A DNA stretch of 64,000 bases, taken from NCBI GenBank assembly GCA_030141605.1, contig JAQGDQ010000998.1:1-64000 (forward strand). The letters run 5' to 3'. Positions 1-13,200 of this stretch are shown here, one piece after another (positions within the stretch are counted from its first letter, which is position 1; each line of letters starts with the position of its first letter). Made by a program: the position numbers and the translations under genes. The notes beneath the pieces were generated by a model. The model saw nothing but the letters and a program-made list of their open reading frames with translations, made no database searches and was not told where the DNA came from. The DNA is from Tubiluchus corallicola. Taxonomy: Eukaryota > Priapulida > Priapulimorpha > Priapulimorphida > Tubiluchidae.

Positions 1-3000
1 TTACCCCACCATGGAGTATTTCACCCTAGGAAGCCAAACAAGATCCGTGTTGTTTTTAATTGCTCCTGCAAGTGCAATGGCATATCTCTGAATGATGTTA
101 TAATGTCCGGACCGAATCTGACATCAAATTTATTAGATGTATTGCTACGGTTCCGGGAGCATGAAGTTGCTATTTGTGCAGACATCGAGGGCATGTTCAA
201 CCAGGTCCTCGTAGATCCTTCGCAGTTTGACATGCTGAGATTCTTGTGGTATGATGATGGCGCTCAGATTGGCGACAGTCCAGTAGACTACCACATGTCT
301 GTTCACTTGTTTGGTTGTGTGTATCTCATCACCATTTTGTGCCAATCTGGCAGTCAGAAAGACAGCTGATGACAATGCTCATGATTTTGATGCTGCAACA
401 CTGTATGCTGTAAAGAACAATTTTTACGTTGACGATCTGCTAAAGTCTGTCAGCACAGAATATGAAGCAGTAAGACTAGCAAATAGCCTCACGGAGCTAC
501 TGCAGAGAGGTGGTTTCCACTTGACAAAGTTCCTTAGTAACAGAGAGGCTGTTATCAAAGAAATTCCGGAATCAGAAAGAGCCAAACCTATTCTGGACTT
601 GCAACAGAAGCTAGCTGATCCACCAATAGAGAGTGCCCTTGGAATTAGATGGAACACTCAAGATGATGTATTTCAATTCAAGTCTGTTCTGAAGGGCAAA
701 CCTACTACGAGGCGAGGTATCCTGTCTGAGACATCATCATTGTTTGACCCTTTGGGTTTCTTATGTGCTGTGATTCTACCAGCCAAGGTCTTACTCCAGC
801 ACTTGTGCAAGCTAAAGCTTGATTGGGATGAGCATATCCCAGATGATCTAGAAGCTAAGTGGCTAAAGTGGACTACTAGCTTGAGCAGTCTTAATGACCT
901 GAAAATTCCGAGATGTATCAAGCTGATCAATTTCGGACCTGTTACATCTACCCAACTGCATCATTTTAGTGATGCCTCGAATGATGCCTATGGAGTATGC
1001 TCCTATGTTCGGTTTGTTAATCAGCAGGGACAGATTCATTGTTGTCTGCTAACAGCTAAGAGCAGAGTTGCTCCTCTGAAAACACAAACTGTGCCGAGGT
1101 TAGAATTGCAAGCTTCAGTTATTGCTGTCAGAATGAACAAAACAATTCTAGAAGCTTTGGACATCAAAATAGATGCTGTTGTTTTCTGGACTGATTCAAC
1201 ATCAGTTTTGAAATTCATCCAAAATGAAAAGAAGAGGTTCCAAGTGTATGTGGCCAATAGACTCGCTGAGATTCATTGTGGTTCAGATGTTAGTCAATGG
1301 CGGTATGTCAGTTCTTCGCAGAATGTTGCAGATGACATAACAAGAGGCATAAAGCCAGAACAGCTATCTGCAGACCACAGATGGTTCAGGGGTCCTCCTT
1401 TTCTCTGGAAAACGGAAGCTGAGTGGCCAGCACAGCCAACACTATTCCCAGTACCTGATGACCATGAAGAAGTGAAGAAAGTGCAGATCAACTTGGCCAT
1501 CCAAGAAGAGCCAATAGACGAGTTGCTAACTTATTTCTCTTCTTGGGAAAAACTCCGTATTTCTGTAGCTTGGTTCATCAAGTATAAACATTACTTGAGG
1601 AACAAGGGAACAGGTTGCCATGGAAAGATAGAGAAGCATTTGCGATATGGTGATCTGGAAGAAGCAGAGAAATCCATTATTCATTTGGTGCAGAAGATTG
1701 CATTTCGAGAAGAGATAAAACTGATGTCTCCAGCATTATCAGGTAATAAAGAATCACTTAATAAAGAGAAGAATCACCTAAAGTCCAGTCCTCTGTATGG
1801 CATCAGACCCTTCGTGGATGCCGAAGGCCTACTGAGAGTTCATGGAAGACTAACCAGAGGTAGCTTCAACTATGGTTACAAATATCCACTGATTCTTCCC
1901 TACAAACATCACATAACTGACTTGCTGATTCAATATTATCATGAATCATATGCTCATTTAGGCAGAGACTATGTTCTTTCCCAGATGAGACTGAAGTATT
2001 ACATTATCAAGGGGAAAAGCGCAGTAAGAAGAGTTTTGTCTCGGTGCTTCAAATGCAAGAAAGAACGCTCTCGGCCTGCCGAGCAGTTAATGGCCGATCT
2101 TCCGACTGCAAGAATTAAGCCATACGATCCTCCATTTTCCAGAATAGGAATCGACTTTTTTGGGCCGATATATGTTAGACAAGGCCATTCTACCGTCAAG
2201 CGCTATGGGTGCCTTGCTACATGCATGGCCACCAGAGCTGTTCATATAGAGATTACGCACAATCTTGACACCGACTCCTTCATCAACGCATTTCGAAGAA
2301 TCATATGTAGAAGAGGAGAGGTGCTGGAAGTCTGGACTGACAGAGGGACAAACTTCATTGGTGGTGAGCGTGAACTTCGTGAAGCTCTACAACTGTGGAA
2401 TGAAGAAAAATTAAACAAGCATATGGTGCAAGGGGGTGTAAAATGGACCTTCAACACTGCATGGGCCAGTCACCACGGTGGTGTTTGGGAAAGGTGTATC
2501 AGATCTTTCCGTGGCATCTTCCGGCAACTGTTGAAGGAACAAACCATTACTGATGAAGTCTTGCTGACTTTGATTGCTGAAGCCGAGTTCATCATGAACA
2601 ACAGACCTTTAACGGAGTTTTCCAATGACCCAAATGACTTCAGACCATTAACGCCAAATGACCTCATTCTACAGCGACCTTGCCCAAATCTGCCACCAGG
2701 CATCTTCTGCAAAGACGACTCTATGCTGAAAAGGAGATGGAGGCAGTGCCAGTATCTCGTCAACATCTTCTGGCGCCGCTGGGTCAAGGAATACATTCCA
2801 AACTTGCAACAACGTCAGAAATGGCTGACTGTAAAAAGAAACTTTAAAGAGAATGATTTCGTTCTGGTCGTTGATGAGAATGCTGCTCGGAATCAATGGA
2901 CAACAGGCAGAATCACCGAAGTATTTCCAGCTCCGGATGGACTCGTGAGATCAGTTATGGTGAAGACCCCATCTTCGACATTGCTCAGACCAATAACAAA

Positions 3001-3028
3001 GCTATGTCTGCTCGAAGAAGCTGAGTAA
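1..3028 (+). pseudogene. pol: BEL/Pao Pol polyprotein (RT-RNase H-integrase), frameshifted and 5'-truncated
   Basis: RT sequence is open from the window edge in one frame to about position 310, through a VHLFG block. It then continues in a second frame from 311 to the stop at 3028 (905 codons). The switch, near 312-330, is a one- or two-base indel before the conserved CANLAVRKTADD block. The catalytic YVDD box lies at 425-436. RNase H follows with the acidic blocks HHFSDAS, PRLELQA and FWTDSTS (about 960-1210) and NVADD near 1322. Integrase has an HHCC-type zinc region (about 1910-2065) and the catalytic segments RIGIDFFGP (about 2140), WTDRGTNF (about 2333) and GVWERC (about 2480). The C-terminal third matches the BEL/Pao tail, with WRRWVKEYIP near 2770. 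Apart from the frameshift the long frame has no stop, so the insertion may be fairly young. Confidence 0.88.
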
Positions 3029-3778
3029 ATTTCTGTTTAATGTGTTTATATGCACTTTAATTCTAAAGTACAAATTATTTCATATTTGTCATATATAGTT
3101 ACGTTTATTTTGACCTAATGACTGCAGTATTGTTGGTGAGAAATGACCTTGCCTGTATTATTTAGTTATTTAAATTTGATGCTGCAATAGTTCGCTGTTA
3201 TGCGAAAAATTTGATTCTGTGTTAATTTTGTGAATTAAGTGTTATCCATGAATGTGTGATTTAGTTTACAATTTTGCCAAATTAATTGTCAGTAATTTGA
3301 AATGTATGTCAAATATTTGCTTAAATCTTTCAGGCAAAATTAACATTAAATTCTATGGCTTGGCAGTAGGCCAACTTTGTGATAATGTAATTCTAAGTTT
3401 TATATGATGTGCTACATAGAACTTAGCATTGAACGACATTTGCCTTTGCTAACTGTTATAAGCTATCAAAGTCACTATCGCATCAGATTCTGTTTTATTA
3501 CATCGTATCTTATCGATTCGTTATTTGATTCATTGCTTTGTAGTGCTTTAGCTAACAGTATTTATCTGTAACTTTCATGTTTGGAATTATTTCACTTAAA
3601 GCGTTTCACTGGAATAGTTTTAACTATCAAACTGTATGATTTTTCAGTTTTGACTAAAATATTTAGTTGTACTAAATAGCATCTAAGTGTTACTGTTCAG
3701 AGTTCATGTAATATTGTGCAGTGACTTACAAGCAGATTATTGTAATGACCACTTTATAAGCGCTCATTAGGAGCCGGG

Positions 3779-4048
3779 TGTAGCAGACTTAGCTTTCTTT
3801 TTGTTAATCTTACTTATCGTGCACGAGGCGCCCTCTGTGACGTGAATGTAAAGCTTTTGGGTTTGGCCAGCTTTTCTGTTTGTTACCTGCTAGTCACCTG
3901 TCTGTTATTACACACCTGTGCTCTGAACAGTCAGGTTAATCCACTTTATGGGAGCAGTTGGACATTTATGTTATACTGGACATACTAATTATGTTAATAA
4001 AGCTTTCAGTGGTATTAACCTCTGTGGACAGTGTTTTCTGTGATTACA
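3779..4048 (+). repeat. Probable 3' LTR of the BEL/Pao element
   Basis: The segment begins TGTAGCAG directly after a short purine-rich stretch (GGAGCCGGG) and ends GTGATTACA, so it has TG...CA termini. An AATAAA polyadenylation signal lies at 3996-4001, as expected near the R region. The matching 5' LTR is outside the window, so both boundaries are inferred. The 750 bases between the pol stop and this LTR show no reading frame I recognise. Confidence 0.5.
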
Positions 4049-6149
4049 CAGCAGTATGGTGGCTCATTACAGTATAATAATATAGACAGAGATTTAAGAT
4101 TCAAGGAGACACAAAGACAATTAAAAACGGTCCTACTGAGGGAACTTTACCTTAAATTATTTTAACAACCAGCTTATATCTATTGTGCATTTGTGCCTTA
4201 TTGTGTTTAGAATATATGTGCGTATGAGTACTGTGTTTTAACCTAATACGTAATATCTTATTATATGATATTGTACTGGCAAATTTTAATGTACTGTGGT
4301 TTATATTTCAACACTTTTGAAACTATAAAATTTGAAAACTGTGTACGTTTTTTGCCTTATCTTGTATTTAAATTTTATTAGTGTGCATACCTTTACTATG
4401 GATGTATTGCAGTATGATGTTTATATTATAATTTTTAACTTTACATTTTAATAATAGAATTTCTTATTTTTAAAATTTAATATGCTTAACTTCAGCGTGG
4501 ATGTATTATTTTTGTGTTTTATTTATTTTACAACACTTTACCTAAATACTCGTTTTTAGTAATATTTCATGTTTTTTAATAATTACTATGCTAATTTTAA
4601 TGTTGATGCATTGCAATGTATTGTATTTATTTCATAATGTTTTTCTTAATTTCTTGTATTTCATTTATAATAGTATTTTTAATTTTTGTAATTACTAACC
4701 ACACCTGAACTGTATTGGAAATAACGTTATGTTTTTACATATCCAAGCAAAAAATAAATGTCTACTCTATCAATAGATTAGACGTAGGAAATTCCAACGC
4801 AGTTTCACAGGCTTCCGCAATAAGCCGTCTCAATGCGAATAACTCTATGTATAGATTCGTGCAGCGGACAGTGTCTTTACGAGAATGCACTTACGTACTC
4901 TCTCAATCTCACAAAGTGAATCGAACAAATAAGTAACAGTAATACATAGGTTTATTGAACAATCACTAAACATCCAATACTTGATTTAGCGTTTCATTAA
5001 TTTACAACTTTGTTTATTTATGCGCTTTTGGCGCTCACAACTAGTGTTTGTAAGATATAGCTGAATGTTTGCAGTTCAAGTTACTAAAGTTTAAATGTTA
5101 CTCAACAATTGTAACTTCATACAATAGTACAAGTTAATAGAAATTGCTTCGATCCGTTTAACAATTACTGAATAGATTGTAATGTTACTTAACTTGTGGT
5201 CTGGCCAATCTTACGACTGTAATTGGCCAGATCCGAAATCCTAGTAGAGACGTTTAAGCACCAGAGGTTTGTTGATCAAACTACGCAGAATTATTCTCCA
5301 CGCTGAGCGCTACTACAATCTCCTACCTCAGGAATTTCTCTGCAACAGACCACGACAGCTCCGTCCACGACCCTTGACTTCCAGCAACCGACAACCAACA
5401 ACCGCCAAAATCTCTCAGCACTCTTTTTGAATGCAAGGTCAGTTGACATGACATTGTCAGAGACTCGATCAGAGCCACATCACTGACCATCAACTTGGTA
5501 CATCAATCGCAACTCGGACAAGACTTCCATTGCATTAGCCCTAATGACATTATCTTTAGGCTAATGATTAATTGAAATGACGACATTCGTGTCTTTCTAC
5601 GACTCTGCTTATAAACAATAGCTTTTGACCATTGGCGATTTTACTCGGAAGTTCGGGGACGGTGGTACCAAGTCTGAGTTATGCAATATGGGCTAATAGC
5701 CCTTCCTCAAAGTTCAACTGTCGTTATCTGACTTCTAATTTCTGTTTATAATATAAGATTTCTATGATCTTCCAACCTCTGATCCTATATGCATTAAATT
5801 CAAGGTACAAGCTGAGTGAATCATCATAGCTGAACGGCATGATCTTCGTTCAGAGTCTAATCTATTATGATTAATCTTATTCCGAATTTTCTATTGATTA
5901 ACCCGTTATTTCAAAATAAATTCATAACATTAATCTTCCAAGTCGCTGTAGCGCGCAAGCCAAATGTGTATTAGTTACATGTACCTGGTTTTTCCTGCAT
6001 ACGTTGGAAAGCCGTGCTTAATCTCAGAAGTAGCCTGCCTTTAGTCAGAATACTGTTATTGATAACTTGCTGCACAATACTGATACAATTCTTAGACTGA
6101 AAATTTTTTAAGCCGTGGCAAAGAATTTTGTTTAACCTATATTAGCTTT
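4049..6149. other. AT-rich DNA, nothing recognised
   Basis: I found no exon, conserved motif or clear repeat here. Short frames such as 4715-4936 have no recognisable similarity and lack gene structure. Confidence 0.5.
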
Positions 6150-6247
6150 CTATGTTTCTATAATCCATCTCTGTGTTTTATTTGTGTTTTGTTTTTATTG
6201 TTCTATGGACTGTAAATGTCTGAAATAAAATAAATAATAATAAAAAG
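6150..6247 (+). repeat. Probable LINE 3' tail
   Basis: The block around 6217-6240 reads TGTCTGAAATAAAATAAATA followed by AAT repeats. The same string occurs in reverse complement at 20509-20540. A shared end followed by a simple AAT repeat is what non-LTR retrotransposon 3' ends look like. No coding part is attached. Confidence 0.4.
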
Positions 6248-6596
6248 TAATATTTATTAGAAAAATCCAACTTTTCTACTCCAGACTAGCAGTTACGAAA
6301 ATCCAATAATAATAATAATAAAAATGTAATAAAATTCATTATTTAGTAGGATGTTTGCTTGTCAACTAGGGGGATAAAGATTTATAACACAACGCATATT
6401 TCGTGGTTCAACGTCGTGCGGGAAGATATCATTGCCCTGTCGACCCAACCGGAGCTCCCGTAGTCAGGTGATTAATTAATTACAATTAATTGCCTCAAAG
6501 CGAGTGTACTTTATATAGTTATCGAAGAGTTACGGTAGCATTAAGGAGTCCTCTTATGGCATTATTACAGGTAATACCTCCAACATTCTTCCAATA

Positions 6597-7140
6597 TTTC
6601 CTTTATCGTGATTAAATCAAAGACTATTGCTATAAAATTGTGTACAAAATATTACTAAAAAGTCTTCTCTTAACATTAACAGAACAGTTTTCGAACCTCC
6701 TGATAATATAATTGGCTCTCGCACACAATAGGCCACGTTGATATTTAATATCGAGATCATCTTGTAATGTGTTGATCAAGATGTGACCCAAATATGTCTG
6801 GTCATTAACGATCTTAACATCAGAACCACTTGGAATCACGCTAGAGCACGAGAGATTAGCATATCGTCTGGGTATGCAATATAAACACTTGCTTTTATCA
6901 GAGTTATAGCAAATATCATTTTCTAAAGCAAAATGTTCACATATATTGAGTAGATGCTAAAGCTGCGGAACTGAACTAGCAAAAACACAGAAGTCATCAG
7001 CACAGGCTCACTGACCTAAAGTAGCACTAGTGGCATTTGCACTGTTTAAACGTACAGATAGATTGCTCATGTAAATATTTAAAAATAATGCCGTAAGGAC
7101 ACCACGTTTGTTTTCACACCATTGGAAACACTTATATCAT
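6597..7140 (-). mobile_element. Non-LTR retrotransposon (LINE) RT fragment, copy 1
   Basis: On the minus strand the region encodes RT C-terminal pieces: an ADDFCVFA box near 6985-7010 (the catalytic A/F-ADD motif) and downstream a YLGHIL block followed by DDLDIKYQRG and NVKRRLF (6630-6839). Frames are interrupted, so it is a dead fragment. A second copy of the same family lies at about 22390-22720 in the same orientation. Confidence 0.72.
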
Positions 7141-7654
7141 AAGAGACATAAACCTGCCAAATTACATTTCTGTAATTTCTGTACGATATTTCTGTAATTT
7201 CTGTGATTTCTGTACCAATAGTAGAGTAAACAAACAACAAAGACAAGAAGACCACAAATAGCAGCAGCTTTTCTTATTTTATGTTTGTAAATATTTTATC
7301 CTGTATTTTAGCAACGTATCAAAATGAAACATGCAAACGCAAGCTGTGAAGATGATAGTCTCTCAGTGTCTCATATTGTAAATTACAGGTCAGTACGTGA
7401 TTTTACTATGACTGTAAGATGAGACATACGTAAACTTCACTTATTGTATTTGGTGTGAATTTTATTTACATGGACTAATTCCGAACTAATTTAGCTGAAA
7501 TGAATTGCACAGTAGTACATTTATATTATAATGTACTTTACTATTGAACAAACGTCAATAATAAAATAGTGACTATTGAAGTATAGTAGTTAGCTGTTGA
7601 AGTAGTCAAAAAATCGTCAATTCTGAAAACGGAAAGAAAACAGTAACGTTTTGT

Positions 7655-8362
7655 GAAATCCTAGTGCATGCTTTTGTTAGTTCAGGACTGGATTACTGCA
7701 ATAGTTTATTACATGGTCTTCCTCTCTACCAAATTCAAAAGCTTCAACACGTACACACAAGTTGTCGGAAATTTGACCATATCACTCCAATACTCAGGGA
7801 ACTGCACTGGTTGTCTATTGAGTACAGAATTAAATTTAAAATAAATTTGATAGCTTAAAAAGCAATCAATGGTCTGGCTTCCACTTACATGTCAGACCTT
7901 CTTAAACTAAGTGTCCCTTGCAGAGCATTAAGATCTAGCTCAAACAGAAGTAATCTTGAAGTCCCACGTACCAGGCTAGTCATATGCGGAGATAAATCAT
8001 TCAGTTCTGCTGCCCCCAAATTGTGGAATTCTTTGCCCGCGCAATTACGCCTGATCAAGCCGCTTGATAATTTTTAAAAAGTCTAAAAACTTTCTATTTT
8101 AATGAAGCCTTCTGTGGTTGAGCTGATCTTGCATTTTTTACGATTTTGTATGTTTTATGGCATTGTTTTTATTATTTTACTAAATTTTCCGTATTTTTAT
8201 TATTTTTCCGTTTTTATCATATTTGCTTTTAATCAATCAATGTGCCATTGTCTTGAATATCTTATGAATTATTTTTTTAGCAATTGTGATGATCTTTTAT
8301 TTGCATTTAATCATGATGTAAAATGGATTAAAAATATTCAATAAATTATTATTATTATTATA
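7655..8362 (+). mobile_element. CR1/L2-like LINE 3' fragment
   Basis: Plus-strand frames at 7664-7858 and 7889-8077 give the typical end of a CR1/L2-type RT: FVSSGLDYCNSLLHGLP, then KFDHITPILRELHWL, then FSSAAPKLWNSLPAQLR. There is a stop at 7856-7858 and an apparent internal deletion before KFDHIT compared with usual family members. The copy ends in an ATT-repeat tail (about 8344-8362), which marks the element's 3' end. Confidence 0.8.
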
Positions 8363-8927
8363 ACGTTACGTTGAAAGTTTTACCCGTATATAATTATCGA
8401 ATTTTATTAGAAATTCTTATCAAGTATAATGCTAGCTAGTGTTGTTATAGTATAAAACGTGTATGTATAACTTTCAGATTTTGGCAGCGACTAGCCTGTG
8501 ACCATTTGGAAGTTTGGAATATAGTCGCTGTATTACAATATATTGCAATTATTCTTTATTGGAATTGTTATACATAATGTACAAGTATCATGTATACAAG
8601 CACCGATGTTTACGTACAACTATTTAAAATTAACTGGTGAATGTGTGGTGATTGCAATAATGTTAAGCCATAAATATACAATATAAACGACATCAATGAC
8701 ACACGCATTTCAACACAAAATAAGCATTTTTACAAAACTGTACATATAACATCACAAGCTAAAACCAATCAAAACGTATAACAATGTCACGTTCATCACA
8801 ACACAAATAAAAATGTTGTGACCTTTTAAAACCAGTTAAAACTCCCTATCGTTAGAGTAAAATTTTAATATCAGTTACCTAGATGGCATAAAGAAGTCTG
8901 ATTTGCTATTTACTTTGTCAACTTTGT
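8363..8927. other. AT-rich DNA, nothing recognised
   Basis: No gene, motif or obvious repeat was seen between the LINE tail and the 40-bp minisatellite. Confidence 0.5.
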
Positions 8928-9249
8928 GGATTGGACTGTTATAGTTTACTTTGTCTCTATATTTTGTGGGTAGGTCTATTATAGTTTAGTTTGTCTCTTT
9001 ACCTTGTGGATAGGTCTATTATAGTTTACTTTGTCTCTTTACCTTGTAGATAGGTCTATTATAGTTTGCTTTGTCTCTTTACCTTATGGATAGGTCTATT
9101 ATAGTCTACTTTGTCTCTTTACTTTGTGGATAGGTCTCTTATAGTTTACCTTGTCTTTTTACTTTGTGGATAAGTCTATTGTAGTTTACTTTGTGGACAG
9201 GTCTGTTATAGTTTACTGTATCTCTTTACTTTGTGGATAGGTCCATTAT
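8928..9249. repeat. 40-bp minisatellite, about 8 units
   Basis: Imperfect tandem units of about 40 bp share the core GGATAGGTCTATTATAGTTT followed by ACTTTGTCTCTTTACC. Unit starts at 9004 and 9044 show the exact period. The later units are shortened or partly deleted. The array abuts the SINE that follows. Confidence 0.85.
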
Positions 9250-9410
9250 GACCAGACGGTATAGTCTAGTGGAAAAGCGTCGGCTTTACGTTTGGCAGGT
9301 CATGAGTTTGATACTGATATCAAAGACTTTTAAAATGGTACTTGGTGTTACTCCGCCCGGCGCGTGGAATTTAGGGTAATAATAGTCTCTGTTGTGTAGT
9401 TGTAGAATTG
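9250..9410 (+). mobile_element. tRNA-derived SINE
   Basis: The head resembles a tRNA gene. It has an A-box-like TAGTCTAGTGG at about 9272, a B-box-like GGTCATGAGTTTGATAC near 9298, and flanking bases of tRNA length. It continues into a non-tRNA body with TACTTGGTGTTACTCCGCCC, a type of block common in animal tRNA SINEs. It does not fold as a functional tRNA and has no anticodon arm I trust. Confidence 0.6.
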
Positions 9411-9782
9411 TTCATCCAAATCCCGATTTTATACAAAGTTTATTTTTATTATTGTTTTTATTATTATTTTTTTATTATTATTGTTACACGGATATCGTCT
9501 TTTATTAATGTTTTAAAAGTAGAAATATTTGTTGTTGTTTTTGTTTCAACCGGTAGAGCATTCCACATGCCGATTACTGATTTATTACAGACTTACGTCC
9601 GTATCTATTAACATATTATTAATGCGTATCTGTCTTAGATTACAGCTTGCGTTATGTCGTTGAAGGAAGTCCATATCTTTCAACGGCACCGCATATACGA
9701 TTTATGTAATTGTAGGCAAAGTGTACTGTATATTGTACATACATATCAACACTTTTCTCAAATTAGTTGACAACTAACGATT

Positions 9783-9885
9783 TCATTAATTAGTCAGATT
9801 ATGACTGTGAATGCCAGAGTATTTACACACAGCAATGGTTTATAAACACTGTGGCAATCACAGTCATAATTGAACTAATTAATGA
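9783..9885. repeat. 103-bp inverted repeat (hairpin)
   Basis: The 28-bp arms 9783-9810 and 9858-9885 are reverse complements with 25 of 28 positions matching; both begin TCATTAATTAGT and end ATTATGACTGTGA. The pairing partly continues into the loop. It could be a small MITE or a structured RNA signal. Confidence 0.7.
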
Positions 9886-10012
9886 CATTGTTATATTGAC
9901 TGTGTAAGGATAATGTATTATTAATTCTATTGTTGCGATTCCTAATTTACCGATCTGGCGTTAGGTCTGCGACAACAACTTGGAAAAATGAACTGAGCTT
10001 CCTAAGATTATT

Positions 10013-10018
10013 TTTATT
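10013..10018 (-). terminator. Candidate polyadenylation signal for the SLC17 gene
   Basis: The minus strand reads AATAAA about 230 bases beyond the transporter stop codon. It is the first canonical hexamer I noticed there, but no transcript evidence is available. Confidence 0.4.
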
Positions 10019-10248
10019 GCACAGTCCTGCACTGAATTAAGTTTTGTCCGTAAAAGTTTGTGAAACGTTTTAAAGAAACATTAACACATAAATCAAATGT
10101 GGTAAAAGAATCGTTTCGTAAATAAGTATTCTTTTTTCATTTAAGCTTAATCGTCCTTTTACTCCTTTTAAAAATAAATCAGAACTTGTTAAAAACAATT
10201 TCTCCGGCTTTAGTCAGTTTGATCTCACATTTCAGTGAGTGATACTGC

Positions 10249-13200
10249 TCACATTTTAGTTTCAAACAGATGGAATTCGTCTGTACAAAAGGCGTGATTC
10301 GTCTTTTCTTTTTTCTGCTCAGTTGAAGGACTGGGAGGACTGATTCTGGACGATTCGTCTGAGTTTCTGGCCCAGTCTTGAACTTCACCCGATACGAAGA
10401 CGTTATAGAACATTCCACCTGCGACTTGTATACAAAATGAAATCCAGAAAACGATTTGCCATTCTCTCTGAGTTTGCTGAAAAAGAGAAACACACGAAAT
10501 GTGTAAATGAAGGAATAGGTGGAAGAAAAAGAAAACAAGAATGAAAAAGGAAGGAAAGGGACAGCAAGAAAAGAAAGAAGGAAAGAAAGAAAGAAAGATT
10601 CCGGGATTCTGAAAATGAAAATGAAGGGAGTAAAGTAAGCAGAAAAAGAAAAAAGGCTGAAAGACTAAATGAGTAAAATTTGACAAAATCAGAATGAAAG
10701 AATGATAGGGTGAATGAATGCGCCAGTGGATGAATGTAAAAACTAAAACAACAACTTATTACTAGATCTTTTTGGTAACTACAGGTTAAGAACCTTATTC
10801 AGCTAAGAAACATTTTATTGAATGAGAAGTTTTAGTTCTAGGATTAATTAACATGAATGCTGCTTGCTGTTTTTTCCTATTTAATTAGTGTCTCCTAAAT
10901 CTGATAGTTTTATGATTGTACTATTTGCATAAGTCAAATAAACAACAGCTTATATACTCACTTGAGTAGTTATTAATCCCACAATGTATGGTGAAATAAT
11001 ACCAGTGATTGTAGTGATGGTGTTTGACAAACCGAAGATAATACCACCATAACGAGGGGCAATGTCGATCATGTTAGGAAATGCAGAAGTGTAAGCAAAG
11101 CCATACAGACACTGACCAATCACTAAAAGCGTGAGAAATCCCAGCTTCTGGTCGCAACCAAGGTAGCCGCTTACGACCAATAGCATGCCGGGTAACATCA
11201 ACCCTGTAACAGCAAAATGTAGAAATGATTTATTGATTTATATTAACATTTTTAGATCATTTTATTAAAAGTAGCAGGTTTCAAAGTATTGAAATAATTA
11301 GCTACTTTGAAACCTAATAAATGAAACTATATAGCAAAACATAGCCCGGTTCATGACCGAGTGGTATGCATAGGCCCATGCATTGTATTTGAATGGAGTG
11401 TGATCAAATGATATCATAGAAAGCACGTTCATCCAAATATGTGTGAACTCTGGTGGTTGCTGTGGCTCGAGTAGGCATGCCTTTGATTGTTGGATTCTGG
11501 TTTGCAGTGGATCGAAGTACATTACATCTGATTATCTAATCATCTAATGGCAAAAAATATGGGAACTTATAAGATTGCGCAGGCACTACCCAGGACGTTG
11601 CAAAGACGACGGACATTTTGTGTGGTCATCATTTTTCTTTCTCTGAGTTCATCGGCCATAATTCCACTGACACTGATTGCAATGGAGCAGGCAATCCATG
11701 GCATCGCCGAATAAAGACCATTCTGCCAAAATGAAAAAAAGTGCAGTAGTGCCGCCATGTAGTTTCGAAAATACCAAAATCAGCGCATTTGTACGGAGAA
11801 TGAGAAAATAAAAAAATATTTATGTTCGAAATCACAATTAAGATGAAAAATTGGCAACCAAATCGGGATTTGAACTAGAACCATGTGATTACACGCATTT
11901 TTACTAAGTTTTCAATAAAGAAGCCTATTTGCCTGCACCTGACAGGGAAGTTGTGACAGCTGTCTTTATAATACAAAATTAGCAACATTAAATGCATTTT
12001 TTCTATTTCAGTCCTAATCATGTTCATGTAAAAATTTATAGGTGAATAGCTTTTTTTCCGTAAAATAGCTCATTCTTTCCTACCTAGATTAGTAAACTAA
12101 TTTACGTATGTTACAACTCCACGATTTGCTAAATCTTTTAAATCAAACTAACCTGCTTGATATCAAAGTGCAGAATTTCTCGCATGAACGTTGGTAGATT
12201 TGTTACCAGGGTATAGAAACCCCAGCCCATGGCAGTATGATTGATAACTATGGCCCAGACTGGTAGAGAGGTGAATAAAACTTTCCATGGTATGGTATTA
12301 TCCTGAGTAATGAAAATAAAGCAGATAATAATTATACATTTAAACAAGTATTTTTATGTTCTAGTGGATTAGCAAAACAATTTGGAAAAGCTGCTATTTG
12401 TTTTATAGATATATGTAGCTAAAGTTAGAGTATACCGCATTCACGATGGCATGTAAAAGGTACTTCTGCTCGTTTAGGCCGCGTTTCCACTGCGCCCGCA
12501 CAGACACAGACTTTTCTGTTCGCACGTTTTACGTCCGCAAAAGTTGTTTCCATTGGGACCGCAAATATTCCGTAAAATACGTCACAAATGTGCCAAAAGT
12601 TTAGCGAGAAATTCTAAACATGAGACTTTCTAGTAGAAAAAAGATTTTTATGTTGCAGTTTTTACGTCGTGTTTTGTAAGGGAATTTAAACAGACTAGTA
12701 GCTTTTATTATAAAACTAACAATGTTTTGAAGCTTATTATTTTCTCCCTGTAACAGCACAGCAAAGCAATGCAATATTCAGGGCAAAGTCGAAATATTGT
12801 GGCAATAGAGAGTATAAATACATTTATATACTACAATTTTAAAAAATGCATGCACCATAGCATCGCAAAATCAAGCCTAAATTTACAGAAACTTTAATTT
12901 AATAACAAAACTACATATTTACTACCTTCAGTATTATGTTGAAAGGCCACTTCGGCCCATAGCTGTCTTGTAAAATCCCTGTGGCTGTATTTGGGATTAC
13001 TCTTGTCATACAAAGCAGGCCTGATCTCCACAGCGTGTACGACCTGTTTGTCCTCCATTATAAAAATGAGCTTGTCCGTCCGCAAAAAAAGGTTGAACAA
13101 TTAAAGTGCTGATCCGTGCGTATACGTGTCTTTCCGTGCGGACGCAGTGGAAACCAAAGACACGTAAAACAATGGTATTCAAAGGCGGGCCATTGTATCA

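Larger units (their letters stand above)
1..4048 (+). mobile_element. BEL/Pao LTR retrotransposon, 3' part
   Basis: The window opens inside the reverse transcriptase of a BEL/Pao element. Reading on the plus strand it shows the RT C-terminal half, RNase H, an integrase with an N-terminal zinc-binding region, the C-terminal domain typical of BEL/Pao Pol (DUF5641-like), a non-coding stretch, and a probable 3' LTR at 3779-4048. The 5' LTR, gag and the start of pol lie outside the window, so the target-site duplication cannot be tested. The family call rests on the order of domains and on conserved Pao-type RT and integrase blocks. A frameshift makes this copy defective. Confidence 0.88.
9411..10248. 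other. Intergenic DNA downstream of the SLC17 gene
   Basis: This stretch contains the hairpin at 9783-9885 and a candidate polyadenylation signal for the minus-strand transporter gene. No coding exon is apparent. Confidence 0.5.

Noticed and set aside
8928-9249. CRISPR-like or regulatory array
   Set aside because: Head-to-tail 40-bp units with no unique spacers; an ordinary minisatellite.
9250-9325. Functional tRNA gene
   Set aside because: A and B boxes are visible but stems do not pair properly and a SINE body follows.
10477-10686. N-terminal part of the frame containing the last SLC17 exon
   Set aside because: Phe-rich translation of the intron tract upstream of the acceptor at 10476; the family match starts only after it.
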